Origin: Petrosia ficiformis
Lineage: Eukaryota; Porifera; Demospongiae; Haplosclerida; Petrosiidae
Direction: 5' to 3'
Length of the DNA stretch: 64,000 bases
Assembly (NCBI GenBank): GCA_947044365.1
Contig: OX345636.1
Coordinates: 8,266,001 to 8,330,000, forward strand
Within the stretch, counting starts at the first letter, position 1; every line of letters begins with the position of its first letter. Below the pieces are notes generated by a model. It ran no database searches. It was not told where the DNA came from and saw only the letters and a list, made by a program, of their open reading frames with translations. This document shows positions 47,912-59,328 of this stretch, one piece after another. The position numbers and the translations under genes were made by a program.

Positions 47912-48741
47912 CAGTGGAACCTCCGAATAATGAAACTTTTGGGACAGCCAAATTTTTCCATTATTAAGAGGTGTTCATTAAAGAGAGGTTTTAATATTAC
48001 TTATCATGAAACAACAAAATTATTGATGGTTACAGTGTCTGGCTTAGTTAATTAAAGAAATCATGTAAAGTTGTTTGTTTACTGTTGTCCAGCTGATTGC
48101 GGGTTACTATACTAGGAAAGTGACTCAACGTACGAGAATGGCTTTCATTCCATAAGTAGAACTTGAAGTGAACTCATTTATCAGAGGGTATCATGCTTAC
48201 AAAGACGTTTGGACTCCGTTTATTGGGAAAGAATTTCTCTTGAGAAAGAGAGCCTGCTAATGTCAAAGACAGATCAGCAGTTGCTGTGTTGAAAGATGGT
48301 TGTATAGTTGGCCACATTCCTCTAAATATTTCTGTGACAGTAACCTATTTTCTCCAGAGAGATTACAACAAGGGATTTGCCACAGTGACAGGAGACAAAG
48401 TTAATAGAGGTGCTGGTTACGGTCTTGAAGTGTCAAGAAACTTAAAGAGCTATTTGCCTCTCTACACAATTCAAATTTACTTTAGACTATTGTTATTCTT
48501 AACCATATGATAGGTAGATAGGTAGATGTGTGCATGTGTAGCCACACCTCTTTCGTTAAATGGAAGTGAAAATCGAACTTGGTGTAGTAAAGGCCTTTCG
48601 TTATTTTGTAACAGAGAAGTTTTCGTTAAAGGGAGGTTGCATTATCATCATTTAAATAGGAAAACAAGTCGGTACATTGCAATATTTTCATTATGCAGAG
48701 GTTTTCGTTAAAGAGAAGTTTCGTTATTAGAGGTTCCACTG
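47912..48741. mobile_element. TIR-bounded element holding a host-gene fragment
   Basis: Starts CAGTGGAACCTCCGAATAAT and ends with the inverted form (ATTAGAGGTTCCACTG). TA precedes the left end; the right flank (ACAAC) lacks TA. Further inside, both ends have more AATGAAAA/TTAAAGAGA words. Another end-like copy (GGAGGTCCACTG followed by TA) lies at about 49296-49307, so the true right end could be there. No transposase is present. Confidence 0.65.
48138..48480 (+). pseudogene. Broken HIRAN-like domain fragment
   Basis: After MAFIP and a stop, the frame continues VELEVNSFIRGYHAYKDVWT and PFIGKEFLL. It shifts frame near 48255, then reads NVKDRSAVAVLKDGCIVGHI, then NISVTVTYFLQRDYNKG and VTGDKVNRGAGYGLEV. 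The order W-P-xxG-E, D-x-x-A-V-A-V, G-H-I-P and VTG resembles HIRAN-type domains of animal uncharacterised proteins, thought to recognise DNA ends or stalled forks. One stop plus one frameshift mark it as dead. It lies wholly between the inverted ends of the 47912-48741 element, suggesting capture. Confidence 0.6.
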
Positions 48742-49310
48742 ACAACAGTACTTTCAAACGCTCGTCATAATACTTTCTTGTTACTAACGAAGAGTGATTT
48801 TGGTATCTATGGCTTTCTTAGAAGGTCTTCTGTATAACTAAGTGAGTTAAAAGTCGTGGTTGCTTAAAATTCAGGCGTTATACAGACTAGACAAGAAGTG
48901 GGCGTTGCCCGTCGATTACTATACTTACAAACATAGATAGCGAAGTATAAATTTTACATCAATGGGTTTGTTAAAGACTCTTCTTTCCACAAAATAAGTT
49001 AGAATGTTGAGTTATAAAATATGAGAGTTATAGTGCTGAAAATTTCTTAATTAAATTCGGGTTAATAATGAAAACGCTTATTTCAATTATAGTTGGTAAA
49101 GAGTTAATATCTTCCTGGTGATGATGAAAAATAAATTTTACATCTGTGGATTTCTTAATACATCTTCTCTGAAACAATTCTGAGTCTTATAAAGTCTTAA
49201 GTTTGCGTTACCAGTGCCTGAACTAGAGAACCTCCTTGTAAAGGACACCTCTGTATAAAGGACAAAGTAAAAATCCCCAAACTGTTCGTTAAATGGAGGT
49301 CCACTGTATT
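48742..49310. repeat. Tandem diverged modules shared with Tc1-like MITEs
   Basis: About three diverged copies of a module (CTAACGAAGAGTGATTTTGG with TATGGCTTTCTTAGAAGGTC; CGAAGTATAAATTTTACATC; GATGAAAAATAAATTTTACA). Relatives are inside the MITEs at 20717 and 49361 and at 7140-7210 and 56460-56580. Confidence 0.6.
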
Positions 49311-49360
49311 CCTATAACCAGTGGTGACTAAGTATAAACATTTATATACATGTACATGTA

Positions 49361-50050
49361 CAGTAGAAAACAAAAAAAAGTTCACGTTCTGTCTTCGTAC
49401 TACGACCGTAGTACGGAACGATTAACAGTGAAAACGCTGTACAAACGCCGTCTAAACGCTACGTTGAGATTGCGTTCAGGTTTAGAAAACGGAACGATGA
49501 AAATCTGTTTATACGGAACGGTCAACGCCCTATTTACGGTATCCACTCGCCTCGCTGCTTTCCTGTAGCTAACGAAGCATGTTTTTGGTATCTACAGCTT
49601 TCTTAGATAGTCTTCTGTCTAACTAAGTCAGTTAAAAGTCACTGCTATTTAAAATGCAGAAGTTATGCAGGCGGGTATAGAGGTGGGCGTTGCCCGTGGA
49701 AGTACTAAATTTTCAAGCACTCGTCTTACTCTCTTCCTGGTGATAACGAAGCATAAATTTAACATCAATGGCTTACTTAACAACTCTTCTTTCCAGCAAA
49801 GTAAGTTAGAATCTTGAGTCTTATAAAATGTGAGAGTTAAGACTCTTACAACTACGCATGCGCAATTACGTCAAAGTAACCGACGTAGAGTGTACCGTCG
49901 AAACGTAGTTTATACGCTAAAATTAGCATCGTAGAAACGTCGTTTACACGCTACGTAGCTAAAACGGTACGAGTTAACTACAGAACGGAGCGTTTCGTAC
50001 TACGGTCGTAGAACGAAGACAGAACGTGAACTTTTTTTTGTTTTCTACTG
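49361..50050. mobile_element. Tc1-like MITE
   Basis: Starts CAGTAGAAAACAAAAAAAAG and ends CTTTTTTTTGTTTTCTACTG, with inverted homology extending over TTCACGTTCTGTCTTCGT. It is flanked by TA on both sides. Inside are two of the shared modules and many ACG-containing words (AACGCCGTC, ACGTCGT) like the subterminal DNA of the 34446 element. There is no coding frame. Confidence 0.9.
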
Positions 50051-50275
50051 TATATAATACTTGTATATGTATATAATACATGTATATAATACATGTACAT
50101 GATATTTGTATATGTATATAATATATGTACATAATACTTGTATGTGTATATAATACATGTATATACTTGTATATGTATATAATACATGTATATAATACTT
50201 GTATATGTATATGATACATATATATATTAATACTTGTATATGTATATAATACATGTCCATGTACACATGTATATG
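50051..50275. repeat. ATAC/TACATG low-complexity tract
   Basis: Runs of TATATAATACTTGTATATG words. Frames across it are artefacts. Confidence 0.85.
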
Positions 50276-50905
50276 ATATTGTCTAGTAAATGGCCATTTT
50301 GTTGTCATTCTTCAGCAATTTTGTTCAACTTTATTTTTACCGATAAAAGTCACAACTTGCTGGTTAAATATTGTTTTTTGTACATGTTTTTGCTTGACAC
50401 TTTCAAAAACTATTTCGAGCATTGCTTTCTGTACCAAATATACATGTACATATGTATTTACATCTTCTAGATGTTAGAAATAGTTGACCTCTGTGTATGT
50501 TGTATTGAGACAGGAGAGAGCAAACATGATGCAGTAGAAAGGAAGGAGGTATTTTGTACATGTATGTGTGTATGATAGTCAAATTTTAATTAATAAATGA
50601 CCACACCCATTTGTGATAGACTATTTATACATAATTTGTTAAGCTTCTCTTAAAATTTAATTGATGGTTATTATGTATAGTTATTAATAAAATGTAACAC
50701 TGTGGTAGTACACATTATAATAATTAGACTAAGTAAAGGAACTGAAACAACTATAACCTCATTATTTAGTAACATGATGACTATATTAACTACACATTTA
50801 GATTGTAAGTACATATACAAAATATATGTATTCTCAACTTAGTAGGTGTGGCAATTAAGATTAAATTACATGTACATGTACATCAGTGTTCAAACTTTGA
50901 AATAA
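50276..50905. other. No recognised gene
   Basis: AT-rich with TACATG words only. Confidence 0.4.
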
Positions 50906-51105
50906 CAATAACAATCAGCCACAATGGCTTACAATCAACCACCATAACTTAGGAAATAAGCAGCCACAATGGCCTAGAAAATAAGCAGCCACAATAGCTT
51001 AAAAAATAAAGTAAAAAGGGAGCACTGAAGACCCAATCTTGAGAACCGGGAATGGTGGGTTAGCAATCTTTGACGGCTAGCCAACTCTCCCCACTCATCC
51101 AATGT
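50906..51105. repeat. Inverted copy of the 24775-25080 dispersed repeat
   Basis: CAGCCACAATGGCTTA-type units followed by TCTTGAGAACCGGGAATGGT and AACTCTCCCCACTCATCC. Confidence 0.7.
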
Positions 51106-51547
51106 ACATCAGTGTTTTCCCTATAAAAGTCTAAGTGTGCATAAAACCACACCCCTAATTAATTACATAACCACACTCTTCATCACACCCTACTGATTCC
51201 GTACATTACATTGCCTCATTTATGTGTAATAATAGAGCTAAACAGGTTAAAATGTGTTAGACTAGGACTTGTTACATAAGGAGATATTATTACACTAGGC
51301 TTCTTAATAATGTATTTTGTTTAAAGCGTTTAATAATTACATTTAGATATATTGACCCTAAATCCCACAATACAAGTAAGGTGTGTAGTTAATAATTGAG
51401 TCAATGATGTAATATTTGTATTATTTATATAATGCATTTCTATACACATTACATTTCAGTATAACTGACATGACTTTGTGCTATGTGACACCATTAACTT
51501 GAGAGAAGATGAAGATGATAAGGAACTTGTACATGTAGGTTACTTCA

Positions 51548-51735
51548 AAATAGCCATCAGACTCTGTGTTAATAATACATGTATATACATGTACAGTATT
51601 TGTATTAGCTAAATACATGTATGTGTACATGTAGGTTAATTAGTTGTATACTATCAGACTCTGTGTTAATAATACATGTATATACATGTACAGTATTTGT
51701 ATTAGCTGAATACATGTATGTGTACATGTAGAGGT
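51548..51735. repeat. About 98-bp tandem duplication
   Basis: ATCAGACTCTGTGTTAATAA, TACATGTATATACATGTACA and GTATTTGTATTAGCT occur twice with one or two differences. Confidence 0.85.
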
Positions 51736-52163
51736 ATGTGAGATTGACAATTTGATATCGTTATGATATTTTATTATATGATCACCATAATAACTAAATA
51801 TTCACCAGCCATGTGTTCCACACCCACAAACATCTTGTAGGTATCAAACAGTACCTGAAACACTATCAACAACTCGTTCAGACTACTACAATACTAGATC
51901 TATCTAAAAACCTGCTTTTTATAGCGTACTGTAAAACAACAGTAATACTCATCAGCACATAAATGGAGTACCTTCTGTTGACATTTACCTCTCTTTACTA
52001 ACTCAGTTGCTACCTACAAAAGCCTACCAAACACTACTAAATAAGCCATGTATTGGCATGAATATTATTTAATTAACTCAATATTTCAGTATGCAAACAG
52101 AAATGATTTATCGTATCATTTTACTGTATTGATATCTAAATACTGATATATCACTGATCCTTA
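51736..52163. mobile_element. Decayed copy of the 11777-12329 hAT-like MITE
   Basis: Shares, in order, CCATGTGTTCCACA, ACACCCACAAA, CCTGAAACAC, CAACAACTCGTTCA and ACTACTACAATACTAG with the 553-bp MITE. The G-rich termini have decayed. Confidence 0.75.
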
Positions 52164-53390
52164 GGTAGTACTCTCATATGTAGTTGGTCTGCACTCATCT
52201 AATAAATTGATTGTATACAAATATATTTAGCAGTTGTGAATCATTATTATATTTCCATCTGGTTCTATTCATGATATATGTATATTCATGATTTTGTAGA
52301 TGGTGCATTTGTTAACATAACGTACATTAATCTCCTGTGTATCCAGATATTTTGATGAGGTTATTACATTATTGATAATATACCTCTCCAGATCACCTGT
52401 TGAGGTAAGTAATGGAAATCTAAATAGTATTCTACATTACTTGTACAAATATATTATTACAAACATGGGCTTTAGTGATAATATCTGGTATTCCTACAGG
52501 TATATAACATCTCCTGTAGCTTCATGAAATCAGGAGAAGATAAATAATATATAATTATGATGAACTCTTGGACTGTAGTAGTTACATGTAACTTCAATAC
52601 CACTAAGGTACCTAATTGTGTTGCAATGGGCTCTTCTTTTAAAATATAAACATCAAAGATTACCATTTATAGCATCAACTCAAACACAGACTTTTATTCC
52701 TCTTTTGGTTGGCTTCTTTTTTGAATGATGACCTTCAATTTTGCATTTTACATATGTGACTTTAAAAATTCTTCTTTTTAGCAAAATAAGTTGGAATCTA
52801 GAATTATATAAAATGCAATGGTTATAGAGCCTCCCAAAATGACTCATTAATTGTCTCTCACAAATTTTAACGATGTAAGAATTGGTTAAATTTCATCATA
52901 GCTTTATCAACCCTCAATTCCTTATGAGACATTATATCTTGTTATTAACATACAATGTACACTATTAGTATTTGTGCTAATTATTCCTAGTATGTCAAAT
53001 TCAGCTCATACCCTTTTAATAGTTAGTCTTTATTAGTGAAATTTAGAGTTAATTAAATAAATTGCATTTTGTATTCGCCTGCCTACCTACTTATATAATG
53101 CACGTGTTTGTATCCCCTATCAAAAGCGTTTGCCAGTAATGCGCATGTGTTTGACATGAATGTGCCTCTTAAGTTGCATCTGATATGTACTGTAATATGT
53201 CAATATTTAATCCTGTATTTCATGTGTCATGTACATGTTCATATGTCATGTACATGTTCATATGTCATGTACATCTTCAGTATATAATGTATACATGTAC
53301 ACTGAATATGTATACTAGACTATATATACATGTACATGCATTCATACTTGTGGCGGCACAATATGTAGATCTCCATATGTATCTCCATAT
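52164..53390. other. No recognised gene; TACATG-rich right part
   Basis: 52780-52830 resembles one of the MITE modules (CAAAATAAGTTGGAATCTAG). 53215-53340 is dense in CATGTACATG words. Confidence 0.4.
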
Positions 53391-53813
53391 GTGACCGAAT
53401 TTGCGAAAATCAGGCTTCTGGGATAATTATTAATTTTGAGATATGAGTGAAAATAGACAGTTATGGCTTACTCGGGTGATTACTGTTTTACTACATAAAA
53501 AGCTTCATTAATATCTTACCTATTCACTCATACCTTCAGAGAAATTCGGAGACATCTCTGTGCTTCGCTAGCCACTCCTAAAAAAGTTTTTAGTCATTAC
53601 ATTTAATGATTAAATATTTGATTTAATTGCGTTTTTCTCAAAATGAAGGATTTGTGACTACAACGGTTTAATCCCCCGCTGTAGCTTTGTCTTTTGTGTG
53701 GTTGGGATGTATCATATATCATTCTGGAGTTAATTGAATACTCTATTCAGGTAATACAAAAAATCAATTTTGAAATTTTATCCCATAAGCCTGATTTTTG
53801 CAAATTCGGTCAC
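53391..53813. mobile_element. MITE with GTGACCGAATTTGC termini
   Basis: Starts GTGACCGAATTTGCGAAAAT and ends with the near-exact inverse (ATTTTTGCAAATTCGGTCAC). Flanks are ATAT on both sides, so the target was probably TA/AT-rich. 423 bp, no coding. A diverged second copy lies at 58047-58356. Confidence 0.85.
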
Positions 53814-54204
53814 ATATACATTGTTTACATTATATACATGTATTATAAATTGAGACTCTGTTTAATTAAAGCAAAACAATGACCACCCAATATTTTAACA
53901 AACTTCCATTATTATAAATGTTTCTAACAATGGTATAATTCTTCATCTAGCATTGTTGTAGTTATAATTATTAATTACTTATTTTTTAACAATATTATTT
54001 TATTTCTTATAGCTTAATTAACATTATTAGAAAAGCAAAATTAAAATATAGAAGAAATGCCCTCATCTTCCAATATCTACAGCACAAATAAAGGTTTGTA
54101 ACCTTGTATATTTATCAAAATCTACAGTATCCATTATTTATAAATTTATACTCGTGTATCTATGTTTGTAAACTTTTCCTGTAGTACATGTAGGGTTTCA
54201 TACA

Positions 54205-54238
54205 GGGGGGGGGGGGGGGAGGGGGGGCGGGTGAAGGG
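54205..54238. repeat. G-run tract
   Basis: Fifteen Gs, A, seven Gs, C, then GGG and GGG: enough G blocks for a G-quadruplex. Surrounding DNA matches the repeat at 22961-23090, which has only a short G6 there. Confidence 0.9.
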
Positions 54239-54391
54239 TGGATATCTTCCCTAACTAGAGTTACCCCTGTTAGATTTAAGACCAAATGTATTTCAAAACA
54301 CAATAAAATCTCTGCTACAAGCCTTTTGGACCCTCGAAAGGCAACTTCACAGAGCCTAAATTTAAAAACAAGTGTATATAGAGAAAAAAAA

Positions 54392-54775
54392 CATCCCTAT
54401 GATTGCTTTACAAATTTAAGTGAAGACAAAAGTATCCCTATGACTGCTTTGTGGTGTCCAGCATTCAGTAATCATGGCTGACTTTATCATGCCTAAAACA
54501 CATCAGCTTATTATAGTTATTATTTTGATTATCTACTCTCCTGACCTTTCAAAGGACCTTGTAGAACTTTAGGAATATATTTCAGGCAGAATAGCTAGCT
54601 ACTAGTTCCAGTTTCTACGTAAGCTACTTAGCTACAGGCAGCTTTCTTCCTGCTGGTCGTGTAGAGTTGGAGCGCGCGTTCTTTTACGCGCCACGCCCAT
54701 TAATTGACCGAGCCCCCGGGAATGACGCAACTTCCTTAACTACGTATACAACGCATAGTCGCGCAAGTGACACAA

Positions 54776-54823
<48 letters not shown>

Positions 54824-54853
54824 TAAACCCCGTGGAAAGCAATTATAGGGATG
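54392..54853. mobile_element. CATCCCTAT-family MITE, copy A
   Basis: Ends CATCCCTATGATTGCTTT and GGAAAGCAATTATAGGGATG are inverted. It contains the family core GCGTTCTTTTACGCGCCACG, AATGACGCAACTTCCTTAAC and GCATAGTCGCGCAAGTGACA, plus a (TA)n run. Confidence 0.8.
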
Positions 54854-54897
54854 GCCCTACGGGCCATAAAAATTCTTGGGGGAGCACTCTCAAACCA

Positions 54898-54929
<32 letters not shown>

Positions 54930-55085
54930 ACTATACATATACAGTAGTACATGTGTGTGTATGTGACTATACATATACAGTAGTACATGTGTGTATATGT
55001 GACTATACATATACAGTAGTACATGTGTGTGTATATGTGACTATACATATACAGTAGTACATGTGTGTGTATATGTGACTATACA
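54898..55085. repeat. (GT)n and about 37-bp tandem repeat
   Basis: A GT dinucleotide run, then about five units of GTGACTATACATATACAGTA plus GTACATGTGTGTATAT. Confidence 0.9.
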
Positions 55086-55309
55086 TAATGAATGCACTAA
55101 CTGCAGACAATATTTGACTACATGTATAATAAAAATTATCACAATTATTATACTGAGATTATAATAATTGTGTGTGTGTGCATTACAACTTACACTCCAA
55201 GTCCTACTATATAGATTACAAGTGCAGTGTTACAATCCAGACTTGAAACAGCTTCAATCACGTAGATGAAATAAATGGGTGGAGCTAGAAATCGACAGTC
55301 ACTGAAATC

Positions 55310-55530
55310 TTAGAGCCAGCTCAAAGTTGTAGCAGCCACTACTTCAATTGTACTTCATTTCAAGCTGTGATTCAACAGCGATAGGCTTCAAACCAGATGA
55401 GCTGTGTTTCAGTTAACTCTTTTGCTACCATCTGAAAGTTGTTATGTGGCGACCACGAGTTATAAAAATTGTCATAACATTAAAACAGAAAGGTTTTAGC
55501 AAAAGCCTGTTGTTACTGTGGTGTTTTCAA
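55310..55530. repeat. Diverged partner of 31650-31870
   Basis: See 31374-32265; several phrases are collinear over about 220 bp. Confidence 0.5.
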
Positions 55531-55786
55531 AGTGCCAATGTTCATACAATGTAGGTTCGCTGGAATTTTTCCAACAGACAAACACACAAAATGAATACAG
55601 TAACCCTCCACTCCAACCTACATGTACATGGGCGAGGATTAATTACAAATATATACTGTATGTGACTATACTTTGTATATATATATATACATATGTGTGT
55701 GCAAATACAGTAGTACATGTGTGTGTGTGTGTGTGTGTGTGTGGCAGTACATGTGTGTTTATATGTATTTGTATGGCCAACAGAGC

Positions 55787-56059
55787 CATCCCTATGACTG
55801 CTTTCCATGTGGTTTAATTATTTTATATATACATGTATGTTTATGCTTGTCACATACACGACTTGTAATATATGTAGTTAAGGAAGTTACGTCATTTCCG
55901 AGAACTAGCTGTTCTGTTTGAAATACAAATGTATATTCATAAAGTTGTACTTGATTCTTTAAAATGGAAGGAAATAAATAATCTGGGATAATAGCTGTTC
56001 TGTTTTAGGCGTAGGAAAGTCAGCCATTATTTATGAATGTTGGAGCAATCATAGGGATA
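55787..56059. mobile_element. CATCCCTAT-family MITE, copy B (short)
   Basis: Ends CATCCCTATGACTGCTTTCC and GGAGCAATCATAGGGATA. It keeps GTAGTTAAGGAAGTTACGTC from the family core; the rest is related to 23600-23700. Confidence 0.75.
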
Positions 56060-57606
56060 CTTTTTTACTCAATATATCTGGTTTACTTATACATAAATTT
56101 ACATGTTTGTACATATATGTTTCAACATACAGATGTACTTACATGTATGTGTATGTATGTGTACTTGTATATAATGTCCATTACTAACTGTGCATGCATG
56201 TATTACTGTGAGTAATTACCAGTGTTTTCCCTTGAAGAATAGTCCAAGCGCACAGAAAAACCACTCCCTAATTAATTACATAACCACACTGTTTACCACA
56301 CCTTACTTTGCTAACTTCAGTACATTGCATTACCTCCTTATCTAACAGCCCACTAAATGTAATGTATTAACATGCTAATTAAACTTAGCTTTTTTGCAAT
56401 CTAATCTGTGTGCTAAATGTCAGTTTAACAACTAACTCCTTTCTGCTCTATAACTCGCCTTTTATAAGACTCAACATTTTAACTTAGTTTAGTGGAAAGA
56501 AGAATTCTTAAGAAAGCCGTTTATGTAAACTTTATGCTTTCCTATCAGCAGGAAGACAGCAAAGCAAACGTTTGAAGGGCAACACCAACGTTTTTACCCA
56601 CTTGTATATATAATTTTCAAAATTTAAACATTTAACTCACTTCCTGTTACTATTTACCTGTGTCTTAGATTAATTATTAATTACTACACAATAGTCACCC
56701 TGTTATGTTAAGATTTCAGATTACATTGTACATACAATGTGTCATCTTTTAAGTATGGTGAATGTGGAAAACATCTTCTCTCCTCTGTATGTGATATGAA
56801 ACACTACACATTACGCATTCGTATATATATACCAACAACAATAATTATCATATTCTCCCTCTCTCTCTCTCTATTTCAGATTATCATACTTCCCACTTAT
56901 TTCAAGCTATGGTTTAAGAGTTGCAATAAAGAACTGACAACTTTAACACCAGTAGTAAAATTTAATGTTGATGTCCTTTTTTTCATTTTATTATTAATTC
57001 TGGTGTTGATAATATACTGAATACATGGAGTGAGAATGACATTCAACCAAGACCAGTTTCCAGCCCCCCACCTAATATAACAAAGGCGATGGAACTACTC
57101 TGGACAAGGAGCTAGTTGCCATTGTGACCAAGAGTAAAGCTAGTATATGTTAGTGATGAATATTACATCTTTAATCCATGCCAGTCATATGATAAATAGT
57201 AAACTCAAGTTTTTAAGAGTATGCCAGATGCCCAAACAGTAATCAAGAGTATTAAAATTATAAAGCTAATTTCAACTTTCATGGTGAGTGCATGCATTCA
57301 ATCAAACAATAATGGATCATTGCATTCTATCCTTTTACAAAATACTTATAACAAGGCAAAAGGAAGCTGTGCTTTTATTGTGTTTGGCCATGGTATTGTA
57401 TGTTTTACCTCATAATGTATTTAAATAACTTTCGTATGTATGTGTAGTACATATATATTTAATTAACATGCAAGTGCATTTGAAAGACAATTCAATAAGC
57501 AGAAATTTAATCTGAGAAGCACTTTGATCATGCAGACCTAAATTTTATTAATTAGTAATTTAGTATTTGAAATCTAGGAAAAAACAAGTGTATATAGAGA
57601 AAAAAA
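56060..57606. other. No clear gene; repeat pieces
   Basis: 56460-56580 is a MITE-type module. 56725-56880 is a copy of the (CT)n-associated repeat. 57015-57110 (+) reads SENDIQPRPVSSPPPNITKA before a stop and may be an exon remnant, but splice borders are unconvincing. Confidence 0.4.
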
Positions 57607-58037
57607 CATCCCTATATTTGCTTTGTGATGGCTATGTATTAAGCATTGCTGATGGCACTAGTGTCTCTACCTTTCTGTGTACTCCTGAAGACGTAAGTGT
57701 AAGCCTAATTGCAGTCTAAATACACAGATGTCTGATGAACTGACTGAGGTACTCCTTCAAGGTTCTAAATGATGACTTTCTCGTGTCTGAAACTCAACAA
57801 CTTATCATACTTACTTGTTAAAGATTCTTGCATAATATCTATACTGTTTCTCTGCTATATACAACAGTTATTAGCAGTTTTACATCCTTTCTGAATCTTC
57901 CTGGCTGGTCTGTAGCTCAAACGCGCGTTCTTTTACGCGCCACGCCCATTAACTGACCGAGCCGGCCCTCGGGAATGACGCAACTTCCTTAACTACATAT
58001 ACAACGCATAGTCGCGCAAGTGACACAAGAATATATA
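57607..58037. mobile_element. CATCCCTAT-family MITE, copy C
   Basis: Starts CATCCCTATATTTGCTTTG and contains the full core (CGCGTTCTTTTACGCGCCAC and CGCATAGTCGCGCAAGTGAC). The right end is lost; another MITE begins at 58047. Confidence 0.75.
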
Positions 58038-58046
58038 TAATTATAT

Positions 58047-58356
58047 GTGACTGTCTACGCGAAAACCAGGCATTGGTGACAAAATATAATTTGGAGATAT
58101 GATCGAAAGTAGACAGTTCTTAATTATTTGGGCGATCACTATTTTACTACATAAAAAGCTTCACCAATGTTTCACCAGTCTTCTGATACCTTTAGCAAGT
58201 CTTAGAGACCTTTCTGTGCTTTGCTAGCCACTGCTAAGTAAATTGCTAATCATTAATTTTAATGGTTAAAAATTAATTTAATTGTGTTTTTCTCCAAATA
58301 AAGTATTTGTGACTGCCATGGTTAACTCGGTCACTGTAGCTTTATCTTTTACATGA
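58047..58356. mobile_element. Second, truncated copy of the 53391 MITE
   Basis: GTGACTGTCTACGCGAAAACC at the left, then TTTTACTACATAAAAAGCTTCA, TGTGCTTTGCTAGCCACT and CACTGTAGCTTT in the same order as 53391-53700; no right end. Confidence 0.75.
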
Positions 58357-58483
58357 TAACAATACTTCCCAGCTTCTTTAGCTTTAATTTGTGTGCCATT
58401 GTGACTGTTTTCAGATCTTCCATTCCCATATAGCACAGTGCACTTTTAAATTAATAGGTAATTTCAATTATTTAATATCAAAG

Positions 58484-59133
58484 TTAGAAAGTGAGAACTG
58501 CCTTGATAGTAGTACACATATTAGCAGGTGGAATCTGTTCTGCTAATATAATATAAGGCAACTTTTGAATCATTGTTGAGTATTGCTTGCCATCACCTTT
58601 TGTTTTATCATTCATAAAAAACGATGGACGATGCATCAGTAATGGTAGATATATAATTCGTTTTGAACAAAAAGGCAATGCTTTATATAACTCCACATTC
58701 TTCTCTTGAATATCCTCAGCTGTTTCTTCAATGCTGATATGATCGGGAAGGGTAGACTGATCTCTGCAGATAGGAGGTCTGCTCCTACATGCAGAGATCA
58801 GTCTGGCCTTTCCGAGCAGTATTTATAACAATCTTTCTGTTACATCTCGTGCCTGCCTTTTGATTTCATCAGATTCACGATTTCACCGCTCTCAAATCTA
58901 TTGTAAACATCTGAACTTGTTCAGTATATTCCTTTCCCTCAACTTGCACTGCTTTCACTTGATGTTCCCATAAGCCAAAGCTCACTACTGAGTTTTGAGG
59001 TTGATTTGATGTTGCAAGCCTTCAATAAATCATTGAGCATTATCAGAGGGTAAACTTCTTGTTTATAAATGCACGCCAATGGCAACATAAAATTAAAACA
59101 CTGTATTGTAGGGTGGCAATTATCCAGCCCCAC
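58484..59133 (-). pseudogene. Decayed protein gene of unknown family
   Basis: Coding-like blocks appear in changing frames: YKQEVYPLIMLNDLLKAC, then FGLWEHQVKAVQVEGKEYTE and VQMFTIDLRAVKS, then IKRQARDVTERLL, then DHISIEETAEDIQEKNVELY and FCSKRIIYLPLLMHRPSFFM to a stop at 58484. Stops and frame changes between blocks lack splice sites. A hairpin (GACTGATCTCTGCA ... TGCAGAGATCAGTC, about 58758-58804) sits in the middle. No family is recognised. Confidence 0.5.
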
Positions 59134-59172
59134 CCTATTAATACTGCAGATCTAGATAAGAATTCGCAGTTG

Positions 59173-59180
59173 TGACGTCA
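59173..59180. promoter_or_regulatory. CRE-like palindrome
   Basis: TGACGTCA, 20 bp before the ATG at 59200. It matches the CREB/ATF site; function is inference. Confidence 0.35.
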
Positions 59181-59199
59181 GTAACCGTTTGGCGTAAGG

Positions 59200-59328
59200 A
59201 TGCTCCTGCTGTTCTTGTTATTTTGGTATTTATCTTCTCCTCTCTGCCAAGGGAAGGTGCCATCTTATGAAGCTCGATTCACCCTTCCAGAAGGAGCAGA
59301 ACAAGGAATATTGATAAGAGAGCTGTGA
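59200..59328 (+). CDS. Signal-peptide first exon (secreted or membrane protein)
   Basis: From ATG 59200 the frame reads MLLLFLLFWYLSSPLCQGKV, a textbook signal peptide with likely cleavage after the LCQG region. It continues SYEARFTLPEGAEQGILIRE to TGA at 59326. The mature start faintly resembles the first strand of cadherin repeats (Y-x-x-x-PE-x-x-E-x-G). A donor GAGCT|GTGACT at about 59323 could remove the stop. No second exon was identified downstream. It is too short for a sure call, but composition and the CRE-like site upstream support it. Confidence 0.4.
   Translation: MLLLFLLFWYLSSPLCQGKVPSYEARFTLPEGAEQGILIREL

Noticed and set aside
52472..52666. Minus-strand 64-codon frame near a CATCTCCTG/CAGGAGA hairpin
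   Set aside because: No homology or splice signals; the hairpin is short.
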